Assembly (NCBI GenBank): GCA_036571765.1
Contig: BROE01000022.1
Location: 14,651,576 to 14,715,575, forward strand
DNA length: 64,000 bases
Direction of reading: 5' to 3'
From: Plecoglossus altivelis
Lineage: Eukaryota; Chordata; Actinopteri; Osmeriformes; Plecoglossidae
Positions 1 to 15,000 of this stretch are shown one piece after another. Under the pieces are notes generated by a model, which was not told the origin of the DNA, did no database searches, and worked only from the letters and a program-made list of their open reading frames with translations. Both the position numbers and the translations under genes were made by a program. The first letter of the stretch is position 1. Each line of letters opens with the position of its first letter.

Positions 1-55
1 GTACATATATGTTTTGGGTTGATTTAATCAAGCCTGTTTCTGTGTGCTCCTCCAG

Positions 56-3000
56 GCCTGGTGCCCAGCTCTGTGTCGGAGCCACCTCCGTTCAAATGCC
101 TGCTCATCAACAAGTTGGACGGCAGCTGCCGCACCTTCAATGACTCTGAACAGGAAGACCTGCAGGGCTTTGGCCTCTGCCTGGACCCTGTCTACGATGT
201 CATCTGGAGGTCTGTACACAGACCACCCCAGGGGAGGGGGCAGGATGGGGTAGTGGGGAAGATCATCTGACCTGATCTTCTTGGAACATCAAAACTTTCC
301 GACTATAATGTTAACGGTAGTGTATGAGAATCAAAGGGGAGTTCTCAGATGTCTGTTCACAAGTAGTTTGACGCTGTGACAAACTTAACCATGTTAAGGT
401 TTAGATGAACTTGATCAGAGACCCCAAAATGATGTTCAATTTGACACCAATTAAGAAGCGGACCTTCAATTGAGACCCCTCAATATAACTCTTCCCCTCA
501 CCCCACTCTCCAGGTTCCTACCAGCCTCCAGGGAGATGTGGTGCTACAATGCCGTGGTAGCGGATGCCCGTGTGCCCTCGGCCTCTGACCTCCAGGCCCG
601 CTGCTCCATCCTGAGCCCAGAGCTGGCGCTGCCCTCAGGGTCCCATGCCAACACCACACGCTCCCACGGGGCACTTCACATTCTAGGTAACCATGGCAAC
701 CATCTCCCTAGCGGGCTTGTTAACGTTCAGTAGGCTCCCTTCAGTTGTGAATGTACACACGGTGGATTTTTCACACCCCGTCAGACCCACCCTGTGTGCG
801 TGCGTATAGTAACAACTTTGCTGTTGGATAGAGTGAAGTTGACATTATAGGACAGAAACACAGTTTTTTTTCTCTGTTGTCTAAACCACTGTCCTTAGAA
901 CTGCGAATTAGGGTTCCCTGACTGCCACTCTATCAATCCCCCTGCGTATACCTCAGACACCCTTTCTCACATTCATTCCACATGTACTTTGCTTGCTCAG
1001 CTTGTGTCAAACGCTGTTGTCTCACAGCCTCAGAGATTTAAGGAGTGGTGATTTTCTGTGCAAACTACTTGATCATTTGGACCACATGGCACATGATAAA
1101 CTGGAGATTTCTCATTGTATTTGGTACTACTCCTAAATGTCACAGTTGTTTCTGTCACTAGAGCTTGAATAATTGTGCTATGTGTCTGTGTTCTTAATAA
1201 GGTTGTCTGGACACACTGGCGGCTATGCAGGAACTGAAAATGGGCGTGGCCAGTACGGAGGAGGAGACGCAAGCCGTGATGAAGGTGTACTCGAAAGAGG
1301 ACTACAGCGTTGTCAACCGCTTTGAGAGTGAGAGAGCTTTCCCTAGTTTACACTATAGTACTTACATACCTTAGATACGTAAATTGTTACTATAACTAAA
1401 CAATTGATACAGGTTTAGTACTGTTATGCATGAAGACTGCAGGCTTAGTAAACACTCTCACACAGGAAAGTGTTGTTCCTCTTTTGTCCAACTGTAGTGA
1501 CAAAAGCACTTAAAATTTGTGTGAGAACTGTTTATCAAGGCCGGACTCTAAGCATGGTCATTGAATTTAATCGAAATAGTTTGTGACAAACAAATGACCA
1601 ACAAAATTAAGCACTATTCCAGTTGGTGCATTAACAAAGAAATGACGTCAAACTAAAACCAAGGTCCTACTTAATAAGAAATAATGTTTGTAATAACATG
1701 CGTCATTACACACTGATAAATAGCAGTCTACAAGTTAGTAATCATACACAAAATAAACCACATGTAAAAAAGTCTGTCCAAAAAACATCAACAACCAAAC
1801 TCTTTCCGATTGATGTCACAGGTCACGGTGGCGGGTGGGGTTACTCTGCCCACTCCGTGGAGGCCATCCGGTTTTGTGCCGACGCTGACATCCTCCTAGG
1901 GGGGCTGGGCCTGTTTGGTGGCCGTGGGGAGTACACCGCCAAGATCAAGGTGTGTGTGGGAAAGGGGGCGGGACTCGAGGACACAGTAAATGTTATGTTG
2001 TTGCTTTATTGCGAATCACAAAGCATGTGTATTTATATACAGGTTGGTTTAACAACTTTCTGTGTTGGCATGCAAGCTGTTTGAGCTAGGTCCTGATGGG
2101 GGCGACCATGAGACAGATGGGGACCTGCTGGCCGAAACTGATGTGTTGGCCTACGACTGCGCTGCCAGGTAGTGCTTTTTGCACAATCACCCTGCAAGCA
2201 AAACGCTTTGCAGGATCAACAGCAGGGATTACCGTACCACACAGAACCTTCTGTCTCCCTACGTTTTTTTCCCCGCAAACTGTACCGTGTGACCTCTTGC
2301 AAGGAGGTGGATTTGGTCTGGTCTCTCCCAAGTGGAAATGCAGTAACTAGCATAACTATCATACCATCGACCCATCATACAGTGACTGACATTATTTAAA
2401 TTAAACAGGGTTTGCAGTACTTACTTCCCTTGATTGCAGGGAGAAGTATGCCATGATGTTTGACGAGCCGGTGCTGCTGCAGCTGGGCTGGTGGTACGTG
2501 GCTTGGGCCAGGGTGTCCGGCCCCAGCTCCGACTGTGGCTCTCATGGCCAGGCCACCATCACCACAGACGACAGGTATCCCTGGCGCTAATATACAAGCC
2601 GTGACTGGACCCAGCTAGCATCAGTGGAGCAAATCACAGGAACTTGATCCCATGACTGCATCTAGCTAATGTTGTTATTACTTGCTTATGCCACTAACAA
2701 CTTGCAACTAAGTTGCAAACCTGCCAATTTGATCGTTTCAATTTGACAGTGTCACTACACAACCATACAGTGCTACATGGGCAAACTTGACGGTAGTTTG
2801 CCCCAGGGATAAAGAGAGTCAACGCAAAATTTCCCCTTTGGGATGATGAAAATAGTGACTTATCCAACAACTTCAGCAGCACAGACGCAGGCGCTGTTAT
2901 GTGACTGTCCTGTTGTGTTTCCAGTGTGGTGTTTCAGTTCAAGAGCTCCAAGAAGTCCAACAACGGCACAGATGTGAACGCTGGTCAGATCCCCCAGCTT

Positions 3001-6000
3001 TTATACAGGCAAGTGTCACATCGTGTCACACTCAAACAGCAGACACCACCCAAAGACACTGCCCCCACTCAGCACATCTGCCATCACGTGCCTTTTTCAA
3101 AAGAAACCCCTCAAATGTCTTCCTTCCACTCGACAGGCTTCCGTCAAATGACGGCAACGCGGCCAAGGGTAAGCAGCAGACCAGCGAGCCGGTCCATATC
3201 CTCAAGCGCTCTTTCGCTCGCACCGTCTCCGTGGTGAGTGCAGGAAGTGGGCGGCGAATCCTCTTAACGCTCTTACCAGCCACGGTCTTGTAGTCTGTGA
3301 AATTGCTTGTGGGTCAGGGGTGTTTGTAAATGGGTCCTTTTCCCCCAGTCGATGAAGGAATGACTGCTGGGAATATTGTTCACAACATTCGGCTATTTTC
3401 ATCTTGAGATGGTCTCACCGCTTGGCTAAAGCAGACACCTTTCTCTCCCCCCGTCCCTCCTCCTGCAGGAGTGTTTCGAGTCTCTGCTGAGTATCCTGCA
3501 CTGGAGCTGGACCACACTGGTTCTGGGGGTGGAGGAGCTGCGGGGCCTGAAGGGGTTTCAGTTCACCGCCACCCTGCTGGACCTGGAGAGACTGCGCTTC
3601 GTCGGAACCTGCTGTCTGAGGCTACTGCGGGTCTACATCTGTGAAATCTTCCCCATCTCTGGTAGGTGTCACGCATGCAGCGCCTGCGCTTATTGCCATT
3701 CGCAAGCAACGATATATATACTTGATGGGCACGTATTTTACTTTTCAGTAAGGCTTTACCCTGGTGCGATAAATCAAATGGATCCAGTCACAACTAATCG
3801 AACACACTTGAGTTTCTTTCAGGTAGACTCTAACCTTGCCCCCGTCTGATGTGTTTGTGTGTGTGTGTCACATGTGTCTAGCCAGCACCAAGGCGGTGGT
3901 GGAGGAGTCCAGCAAGCTTGCGGAGTGCGTGGGCAAGACCCGCAGCCTGTTGAAGAAGGTCCTGTCTGAGGGCATGGACAACTGTGCCACTCGGCTGGAC
4001 AATGACCCCCAGGGCTACCTGTCGCAGCCCCTCACCCTGCTGGAGGCCGTGCTGCAGGAGTGCCACAACACCTTCACCGCCTGCTTCCACTCTTTCTACC
4101 CCACCCCAGCCTTGCAGTGGGCCTGCCTCTGCGACCTGCTCAACTGCCTTGACCAGGTGGGTGTAGGGAGAGGGGGAGAGGGGGGAAGAGGGAGAGAGAA
4201 AGGGAGGGGGCAATAGAGGGAGAGAAAATTGGTGTTTATTCCTTTTTTCCCCCTGTTTCTGCCTGAACTGGATGGGAGAGGGGGCGGGGGTGGGAGTGGG
4301 GGGTTGGAGAGTCAGGGAGGGAGACAGTTTTATAATTCTGTACCTTGATGTTTACCCCGCCTCAGTAGCTGCTGAGCTCTGTGGGTGAGGTCAGGGAGAG
4401 GTTGGGGAGGAAAGAGGACTAAGGAGAGATGGAAAGAGGGAGGGGACATTATATATTAATTATAAAACATCCTTATTGTGTTATGGTGACAACACCTCTC
4501 TCTCTCTTTCCTCCCTCCCTCCCCGAAGGACATAGCGGAGGCCAACTTCCGTACATCCAGCAGCCGTCTGCTAGCGGCCGTCATGTCGGCGCTGTGCAAC
4601 ACCTCGGTCAAGCTCACCTCCATCCTGCCCATCGCCTACGACGGCGAGGTGTTGCTACGCTCGCTGGTCAAACAGGTCAGCACCGAGAACGACTCTGCCC
4701 TCGCTCACCGCTTCCCCCTCCTGGTGGCTCACATGGAGAAGCTCAGCCATGTGAGTAAAGGAAACACCTGGCTTCATCACACCACTGTCCATACCTACAT
4801 ACATACACAAACGCAGATTTATATACACATATGTAAATGCATACAGTACTGTGCAAAAGTCTGAGGCGCAATTATAAAATGCGAACGGTTGTATAATAAG
4901 AGCTCATAACTAAAAAAAAAAAAAAGATTTTTACAGACTTTCTTTAAAAAGAATCAATCAACTGCTTGGATTTGATCAAATTCAGGCTATTTAGTTATGT
5001 TTAAGATCAAGTTAGTTCCATGCCAAACTAACTGGATTAAATATGTACACGGAACTGTTCACCTTTATGGTACTAACATGATTACTATGAATGTCCTGTT
5101 CCAGACTGAGGAGAACCTTATGGGGATGACCAGTTTCCGGGAGGTTCTGGAGAAGATGTTGGTGATTGTGGTTCTGCCGGTGAGGAAGAGTCTGAGGAAG
5201 GAAGTGGAGCTATTCTCGCCTCACCTGGTGTCCAACACCTGCGGCCTGCTGGCCTCCATTGTGTCTGAGCTGACTGCCTCTGCACTGGGCTCTGAGGTAA
5301 GAATCAAACGCGTGCACACACACACAGCATATACTACACCTGTCTCTCTCCCTCTTATCTTTGCTCTTCCTCTCATATGGCTGTCAAAGCCGTAACAAGA
5401 ATAAAGAATACTTTGGGCTGTCCAGTGTGTTCCAGGTTCCTCCATGCAATGTGGACTTTCTTCAGTGGTCTTTATCAATGTAAAAGTTGGAAAAGTTTGC
5501 CTGCCAGTGGCTCGATGAAGGGAGTTTAGAATCTGCTTGGGGAGGCGTGTGTTGCACATGCAACAGTGGCCTGTCCATCACAGGTGGTGCTGCGTCACTG
5601 TGGTCGTCCACCCATACGTACGCATATAAACTGGAGAATAGAGAAACTGCAGAAGGATGAAATAAACTAGAGAGAAATGTATCTTTGAAATTGAAATCCC
5701 AGGCCTACTGATATATTAATTAATTGAAATACATGAATTGAATTAATTGAAAAATCTGGGTTTGGGTATCTGACGCATTATAAGCTAAATGAGGATTTCA
5801 ATGCGTGCCCAAACAAATGGACATTGCAGAAGAACCTAAATATATTTGGGAATCATATTTAGTTAAAGCTGCAATTATTAAACAAATGGCGTATTTGCAC
5901 ATTCCTAATTGTATTCTATTAATAAAAGGATAGTATTTACATACGTCTTATTATGCACAGTATGCCAAACTTAGCATTTCTGTTTGGCTTTGATAAATAG

Positions 6001-9000
6001 GAATCTGGGATGTTTCACAAACTATTAATGCACCTATTGGCATTGAAGGGGTGGGACAAGATACTATTTAAGTTTCAGCATGCTCTCTCTATTATAATTC
6101 TATACACAAAAAAACCCTATTATTATCTATTATACATATTTTTGTGTGTGAGTAATGTGTTTCACCTGCATGCCATTTTTAGACTTACATCTGTGCATTT
6201 TAATTAGGGCTGCAACTAACGATTATTTTGATAACCGATTCATCTGTCGATTATTTTTACGATTAATCGATGAATCAAAAATGGGGGGAAAACATTAATT
6301 TCCAACCTTTTATTCAAAAACAGAACTGACAGTGCAAATTCACAGTGCAAAAAATCCTCAGAGCGTGCAAAAACAGGTTGCTCTTTCAACATCCCTGAGC
6401 TGTTAAAGTAATAAAAACCGAAAAACTATATATAATATATAGATTTTTTAAATGAAGTGCACAAAAAGATGTACATTTTTGTTTAAAGGGACCTGAGCTG
6501 TCAGAACAAAACATCTTTCTTTCTTTTTTATAAAGAAAAATACAAATCAGAAAACGAACAGGATTTGTTTGAACGGTAGAATTTCTTCTCTACACTCACT
6601 CACTCACTCACTCACTCACTCACTCACTCACTCCCTTTGTTCAGATACTTTGCATTGCAATGCAAAGCTAGCGCATCTCCCCTGGAGTCAAGCCTGCCAC
6701 TTACCAGCCAATCAAAAAAAAAAAGAACACATGCACTGTCCGCTTTTGAAGAAAGATGGTTGCCGAGGTAGGGGGAGTATTCAACATTCTCCAGAGTGGT
6801 GTGGTGCACTTTGATGGTGGATGGCAGGTTGGATGAAAGTGATGTAAAACCCGGGTCCTCTAGATATTAAAATGAAAGAGGATAGTGTCAGAGATGAAGT
6901 TTAGGGATGTTGAGGTGGGGCAGGGTGTGGCAGCAAAGAAGATGGTAAAAAGGGTGGGTGCGACGATACATGCGTTTGAACCGTTTCCACAACACAGATG
7001 GATCAGACCTCCAGTATCTAATCCAAACTGAACTCCTCAAGGTCTGGGGAAAATACCAACTTCCCTCTAAAGCCTAGCAAGGCTCTACTAGTGACTGTGT
7101 TTCCAGTGGGACAATTTGGTCTGTCTCCCCTCTTCTCTCCCTTCCCTTTGCTCTCTCTCTCGCTCTCTCTCGCTCTCTCTCATATACCTCTCATATACAC
7201 ATACACACACGCGCTCCCACAAGTACACAGACATTACCCATGGAGTTTAACACTGTAAGCAAATCCTCAATCAAATTCTGGTTCTATTCCTAGAATAATT
7301 GAAGTTTATATTGAATCAGCCCTCCTAGTCATATGGGAATGCATTCAGGTATGATTCAAAACTATGATTAGGGCTGTGCAACAGTGACATGACATAATAG
7401 GCGATACATCCCTGTCCCTGTACATCCCTGTCTAAAGTACACAAGTCAGACTTTTGAAGATGTACAGAATTCTAAAATGAGGGTGGGTACAGCCAGCCTG
7501 GCATTGCTGTCCTATGTGCTCAATTTCGAGGGTACTGCAGTCTGTCATTCCTACATCTATTTCCTTTCCCCAAATTCACACACCAAATTAGTATTTTTCA
7601 TGTTATTTCTCTTATCTGTTGCCTCGACATCTGTCAATAGATCATCATGGCAATGGCCCACAGTGCTCCACACTTTATTTGTTCCCCATTTTACTCATCA
7701 CCCTGATCTTCATGGAAGCCTTCGTTCCTTCATGGAGGATCTGGATATCCTGCCCTGTTGCAGTTGCTCCTTCCTGTGCTGATCTTGTCCTGATGTGGCG
7801 AGTAAGGTCCACGATGGAGGCTCCCATCTTTTTTCTGGATACAATGATGATAGAAGATATGCTGAACGATATGATGATATGTTCAAGTTGTGGCTCAATT
7901 GCAACTCAATCTCTCTATGAAGGCTGGGATATGTGTACCTAGGTGTGTGGCTCACAAAAAAACTCCAGACACAAGGACGTGCAGTTTCTCTTGATGTTGT
8001 TTAGTTGAAGGTTTGTGACTGTATATAAGTATATAAGTGCTTTCTACCTTGTTCAGCTGAACTAGGCAATGGAGCTTTGGATCCCAGGAGAAATATGTTT
8101 CCTGCCAATGGGCCCTGGGACAGTCTCTTTAATTCCAAGATGTCACATATCCATCCAGTTTGTGTAATAGGTTTTTTGCTTGGATCACATTTCTCATGTA
8201 TCATTTCTCCTGCTATTCAAAATCCTGAAGCTAGGAGCATGACAAAAATAATAATGCATTTTATTTAACGGCACCTTTCAAAACACCCAAGGTCACCTTA
8301 CAAGTAAATAAGCAATAAGATATTATATATGCATATATTAAATGAATAATTTATAAATAACAATAAACTAATCCCATTGGCATAACAGGAACTTAAAACA
8401 CACGTGCATTATAGAGTAGAATAAGTCATGAATTATAAAAAGCCTGGGTAAAAAGGTAGGTCTTAAGACTGGATTTAAAAGTGTTCAGACTGTCACTATT
8501 ACGGCTATCGAGAGGGAGTTCCATAGGCAAGGGGCCCCATGGATAAAATTTCGAGAAGGCAGTGGAAAATAGTCTGGGGGTTTAGAAGACAGGTAGAGCT
8601 GGGTGTCATCGGTGTAGCTGTGAAAGTGAATACCTTATTTCTTGAAAATGTGCCCATGTAATGATGTTAGCTGATTCAAGATACTTTGTACTGTATGTCC
8701 CACCCTTCCATATGTAGATGGGATAACCTCGCTTCTCACAGTTAAGAGAGGAAAAAAACGAATGCACATACCAGACTGAATTTCAACTCAACTATTCAAT
8801 CTTTAAAAAATATATATTTATTTGTACGTTGCTTCCCCTCATGATATAATCTCTCAATTACCTCCACAGGTGGATGGTCTGAACTCCCTCCACTCGGTTA
8901 AGTCCACCCCCAACCGCTTCACTAAAACAAGCCAGGGGCGGAGCTGGAACACGGGCAATGGCTCGCCGGATGCCATCTGCATGACGGTTGACAAGCCCGG

Positions 9001-12000
9001 CGTGGTGCTGGTGGGCTTTTGCGTCTACGGGGGAGGGGGCATCCACGAGTACGAGCTGGAAGTGCTCGCCGATGACGTAAGAGAGCGCTCGTTGAAGAAA
9101 GCTTTGGGTTGGTCTTGTGGTGCGGTTGTTGCTCCGAGTATCTAGTGGAATTGTAGATGGCTAAATAGGCATTGCAGAGTTCAGTTTTTCCATCTTATCC
9201 CCCCACCACCACCTTTTACCCAGGCACAGACAGAGCACCCAGGGGACTCAACCCACTCCCACAGATGGACCTCTCTAGAGCTGGTGAAGGGCACCTACAG
9301 CACAGACGACTCCCCCAGTGACATCGCCGAGATCCGCCTAGACAAGGCTGTGCCTCTCAAGGTATCCTGCACGATCCCCCCCTCCCCTCCCCGTGTCGTT
9401 TTGGCACCTTACTACCTCCATGCAATATGAACAGGTGTCTAACCGTTTTGTTCACTACCTGCAGGAGGGTGTGAAGTATGCCGTCCGTCTGCGTAACTAC
9501 GGAAGCCGCACTGCCAATGGTGACGGAGGGATCAGCACGGTGCAGTGTTCTGACGGGGTGTCCTTCACCTTCAGCACCTGCAGCCTGAGCAGCAACGGAA
9601 CCAATCAGACCAGGGGACAGATACCTCAGATACTCTACTATAGGTACACACACAGTAACACACACGCAAACACCTGAAGTGGCCCTTTAAAGCCAGTTGG
9701 CACTCACTCCCTCAACACACATGCAAAAATTGTGGAAAAATGTCTTACTGACTGTGCGTATGCGTACACGTGTGTCTGTAGGAGTGAGTACGATGGGGAT
9801 CTTCAGTCCCAGCTGTTAAGCAAGGCTAACGAGGAGGACAAGAACTGCAGCCGCTCCTTGTCTGTGGTCAGCGCGGTTGTCAGGGCAGCCAAGGACCTCC
9901 TGCATCGGGCCTTTGCAGTGGACGGTAACCATCACAACACAGATGGTTGTGTGTGTGTGTATGTTTATTTGTTTTTCTGTTTTTGTGGGGACTTGAAATA
10001 AACTCAAGAAAATAAAACAATTATTTGAAAGTTTTTCCAATAAGTATTTTTTGGTCTTTATAAGCAATATTAGCTATTTCTTGTCACTTAAGGGGGTACA
10101 TAGTTAGAATACAATTAAGGGTTGGGGTGAGGAATTAAGGATAGGGTTAGTATTTGGAGTGGTTTTAAGGTTATTAGGTGAACAGTCCCCACAAGAACAG
10201 CAATTCAAACTAATACAGGGCTCTCCAACCGGGAGAGCTAACTTCTGGTAAGCTTTTCTTCAACGCTAAACTAGCAGAGCTAATCAGCTGGTTAATTAGG
10301 TAACTAGTGTTGAATTTGGTCCAATAGTGTGGTTGGTGCAAAGCCAACCAGCAGGTAGCTGTCCAAGGACAGGGTTGGAGACCCTAAAGAGAGAGAGAGA
10401 GGGGGGAGGGGGGGGGGTTGAAACACTGTGAGAAGATCCATCTTCGACTGTGTTTGTTTGCATGAATGTGCGTGTGTGTTTTTGTATGAATCTGTGTGTT
10501 TCCAGCTGAGGACATCCCAGAATTGCTTAGCTCCTCCAGCCTGTTCTCCATGCTGCTGCCCCTGATTCTGGCCTACATAGGCCCTGTGGCTGCCTCCGTC
10601 CCCAAGGTGAGAGACCCCCTCTGTAACATCAGACTTATACTGCAGGATTAGAAGTAACATTTAGTTACTTTGTTTAGTTAACGGTAATATAAAACATTTT
10701 CAATGTTCTATCCTTATCAGGCTGCAGTGGAAGTGTTTGGTCTGGTCCAGGAGTTGCTTCCTGCTGTCTCTGCCCTCAACCAGAAATATGCCCCGCCTGC
10801 TTTCAACCCCAACCAATCTACAGACAGCACCACTGGCAACCAGCCAGAGCAGGGCTTATCTGCTTGCACTACCTCCAGCCACTATTCCTTGATAGAAAGC
10901 GACCACCCATACAAGCAGGCTGGAGTCACTCAGTACAGGGTATGACACACTGTCTGGTGCACCTTGGCTGTGGGTAGGCTGGTACCATTTCTGTTTTTAA
11001 TGTTTTTTTCCCCCCATCCTCTTCCTCTCCTTTCCCCCCACATATCCTCCCTTCCTCCCCCCCCCAGGTGTGCTTCCCAGACTGTGTGCGCTGGACCACT
11101 ATAGAGTTCGACGCCCAGTGTGGCACCGCCCAGCCCGAGGATGTCCTCCGCCTCCTCATCCCCAGTCGCTCACTGCATCTGTCCAGCCTAAGTTCCAAGC
11201 CCCTGGTCCACGACACCATTAACACCTGGACCGAGCTCAAGAAGTTTTCTGGGGCGACTGGCTGGCCCACCAGCGTCCTGGTATTGCCTGGTGAGTATTG
11301 ATTTAATATGTTTTTGGTCTGTTGATGCCTTCACTGGTGCAGTGCTTGTTTGAATGAAATACTTTCATGATCCAGAAAACCGAGTCTGACAGAGTATCCT
11401 GTCTGGCAGAAAGATGCCATTTTGGAGTGAATGATTTGCTTAGCGCAGCTAAACATGGTGTCAAATGCAGTCTTATTTATTTCTCAAGAAAAGCTTATCC
11501 AAACAACTTCACTTCCTTTGATCCTTAGCAATACACCTGCCAAGATTCATGTAACGCTCTGTGACGACGACAGTTGTGAAAGAAACTTCTGTCCGCTTGA
11601 ATGGTGTGATAGTCAGCTTTGTTTTGTGGTTCTTAAGTATTAGACAAGCAGATGGTTGTAGAGAAAGTTTAACAAACACCTCAACATAAAAAATGAACAG
11701 ATCAGGCACTGTGGAACTGGCAATGTCTCTTTGAGGTATGGAAGTCTGACTATGTTTTTGTAGGAAGGAGAAACTAAGGAAACATGTAGTGAACAGGTGT
11801 CCATAATTCCGACTGTCATCAGAACACTATAGCTTACAGGAAAACACATATGTGGATGAATAATAAGACAAGAACAGCTGATGAATTGATTGTGATAAAC
11901 ATAATTACATAAGAAATCCCAGAATTCCTCCACCTCTGGATGTTGGGATAAGACAGACACTCACTGACACACGAAAATTCCTGCCTTTATAGTTAAATAC

Positions 12001-15000
12001 ATATCAACATCAGAACATTTTGGGTTACATTGGTAACACGTGACAGCACACACCCAAATCTACTGTTTAAGTTTGTTATATTCTGGTAATACCCCTGAAG
12101 AACTGAGTTTCTAAATCCCTGTGACATTTATCATTCATAGAGGAAGCCAGACATAATGACTGGCTGTTGTTTATCGTAGATCCTTTCTCCCATCACTGGC
12201 TCCCATGTTTCCTCTTTGTGTTTCTAGGCAACGAGGCTCTGTTCTCCTTGGAAACGGCCTCTGATTACGTGAAAGACGAAAAAGCCTGTTTCTATGGCTT
12301 TAAGTGTGTCGCTGTGGGATACGAATTCAACCCAGGACCAGATGAGGTAAAGACAGAATAGGCTTAAAGTCTAACCTTTTGCGAATCTTGAATTTTATAC
12401 CAATATTGTTATTCAATATTCTCTCATGCCGTGCTTCAGGGTATAATTCAACTGGAGAAGGAGCTGGCTTATCTGGGCAGTGTGTGTGCTGCTGCTCTAA
12501 TGAAGAAAGACCTGGCTCTGCCCATAGGTAAGAAGGATCTCCTGAGGAGAACCTCGATCTTCCACCAAAACAGCATTCCTTGACGTTGATGCATCTGACT
12601 TGCCCGTTTTCTCCAGGCAATGAACTGGAGGAGGACCTTGAGATTTTGGAGGAGGCTTCCCTGCAGGTGTGCAAGTCCCACTCAGGGATTCTTGGGAAGG
12701 GTCTGGCCCTGTCCCACTCCCCCACCATCCTAGAGGCCCTGGAGGGGAACCTGCCCCTGCACCTGCAGACTAACGAGCACTCCTTCCTGGAGGACTTCAT
12801 AACCTGTGTTCAGAACTCCAGTGGGGGGCGACTTGCCAGGTAGGGTGGGGCACACAAACATGCAGCACACATATGCAAGATCACACACAGACAAAAAAAC
12901 ACCAATAGTCACTAACAGGTGCTTGGGTACATTGGGACCAATAAATGTATCCACCGCAGACAATACAGCTGGGCTCTTCTCCCATCAGGTGGCTTCAGCC
13001 AGACTCGTACGCCGACCCCCAGAAAACATCGTTGATACTGAACAAGGATGACATCCGCTGTGGTTGGCCCGCCACTGTGGTTGTACAGACCAAGGACCAG
13101 TACGGAGATGTGGTCCACGTACCCAACATGAAGGTCAGTCAGAGGACACATTTCTCTGCCAGCTTGCGATCTTTCATCATGGATTGATAAGCAGTGTTCC
13201 TCCATAACCAATCCTCTATAACCTTATGGATGAATATCTCCTCATAGTATATTTCGAGACATACAGCATCGTGCCAAAGTCTTAGATGCAATAAAACAAT
13301 ATTAATAACGAAAGACATAAAAAACGAAAGAATTGAATGAAAAAGTAAATAAACATATTTAGCGAAAATTGCTTTAAAAAATGCTAAAATACAGAGATAA
13401 AGAGAAATAAAATAAGACTTCTGTATGGTACAGTAATGGTATGGTAGGAAAGCTACATTTTGGTGCCTGTATCACAACCCTATGGCTCGAGCATTATTTC
13501 AAACCTCAGGTTAAGATGTTCTCACAACACTGTTCCATCCAATCCAAGGTGGAGGTGAAGGCGGTGCCAGTGTCCCAGAAGAAATCCATGCAGCAGGACA
13601 GCATGAGGAAGCTGCAGCGCTTCCCTGGAAGCCCATCCTCTTCCACCTCCTCAGGAACGGACTTGACGTTCGGTGGCTTGCCCATGCCCAAGCTAGAGGC
13701 CACCTATGAGCCCATGATTGTCAAGGAGGCCCGCTACATTGCCATTACCATGATGAAGGTCACTGGAACACTATATTTATATATACATAATTAGGGGTGT
13801 ATCAGTAAATGTAATTGAGGTGCATGCATCCAAAGAATACATATTCAGTCAGACAACAGATTATGAGGTAAATTTGGATGAAATGAGTGAAAACGCTGGT
13901 CAATTTTCTCTCATCTCTATGTATTTCAGTTCCTGGGCAAGCTATGTAGAACAAAAACATATATTACTCCTTAAAATATTAAAATCTTGTTAGCCATCAA
14001 ATTCAGCATTTGAACAGCCTTGTTAGAACCAAGGTAGCGTTGTTGTGTCGGACCACCTGGACAGCAACATTTGTTGTGCGTTGTCGAGAGATTGAATGTA
14101 AGCATGTTAATTTATTAACATGTACATCAAATTTCCTGCATCTTTGCTGAAGTACCCACTGTATATAGTCTTGCTGCTAGTTAGCTGACCAGCATTTTAT
14201 CTAGAAGTAAAACCCTTTGAAACAAGCGGATTCAATTATTGTGTCAGCATTATCACTCGAAACTGCTCAATTTAGCAGTATTGGTGTTGGAATAGTAAAG
14301 GTTTCTTTATATTTTCATAAATTACGAATTGGGAAAGGATCAATGTATGAAAATGTTATTTAGTCAAATGGAGTGCATTTGCAGTGCTTGCGTCACGATT
14401 GTGTAACAGTAATTGACCATTTGCCATTTGAAATGTGCAATATGCTAATCGCCATATCGTAATCAAGAGTAATCTGTTCCTGTCTGAAGGATTTTTTAAA
14501 CTATGTGCTTCCTCACTCGATAGGCCTATGAGAACTACTCATTTGAGGAGCTCCGCTTTGCTTCTCCCACCCCAAAGAGGTACGACAAGGGGTTTCATAC
14601 CCCTTCAAACAGTTTAGCAAGGCCATAATCAATGGATAGATTTCAGTGGAATGGTTTAGTCATATTTGCTGGTTAACCCTGCTTCCTCCCCAGGCCCAGT
14701 GAGAACATGCTGATCCGGGCGAACACAGATGGGACCTACAGTGCCAACTGGACCCCTGGGGCCGTGGGCCTCTACACTATCCATGTTACCATCGACGGCA
14801 TTGAGATAGGTAATAGTCATGGAGCATGAGCAGCACTAATAACAAGACGATAGGACACTGTAAATGTTACTTCTATCTTTGAATGGACTGAAATTGAATA
14901 ATATTCATCTTAGCTACAGGTAGATAAGTGTTTTTATATTGACCACATTTGGAGATATGCAGATCTCTTTACTTTCTTTGCAAATTTTTTGTTAACTACC

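Larger units (their letters stand above)
5297..8869 (+). other. MYCBP2 intron 12 (3.6 kb), repeat-rich
   Basis: No exon is needed or seen here: exons 12 and 13 join in phase 0 and match the family without a gap. The intron is AT-rich and repeat-bearing. It holds a hAT-like terminus at about 6205, a TCAC microsatellite at 6593-6633, a perfect 20-bp palindrome at 6648-6667, TC/CG-rich simple sequence near 7150-7185 and an interspersed-repeat fragment at about 8250-8640. Open frames of about 100 codons (for example 7477-7782) have no recognisable content. Confidence 0.8.
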
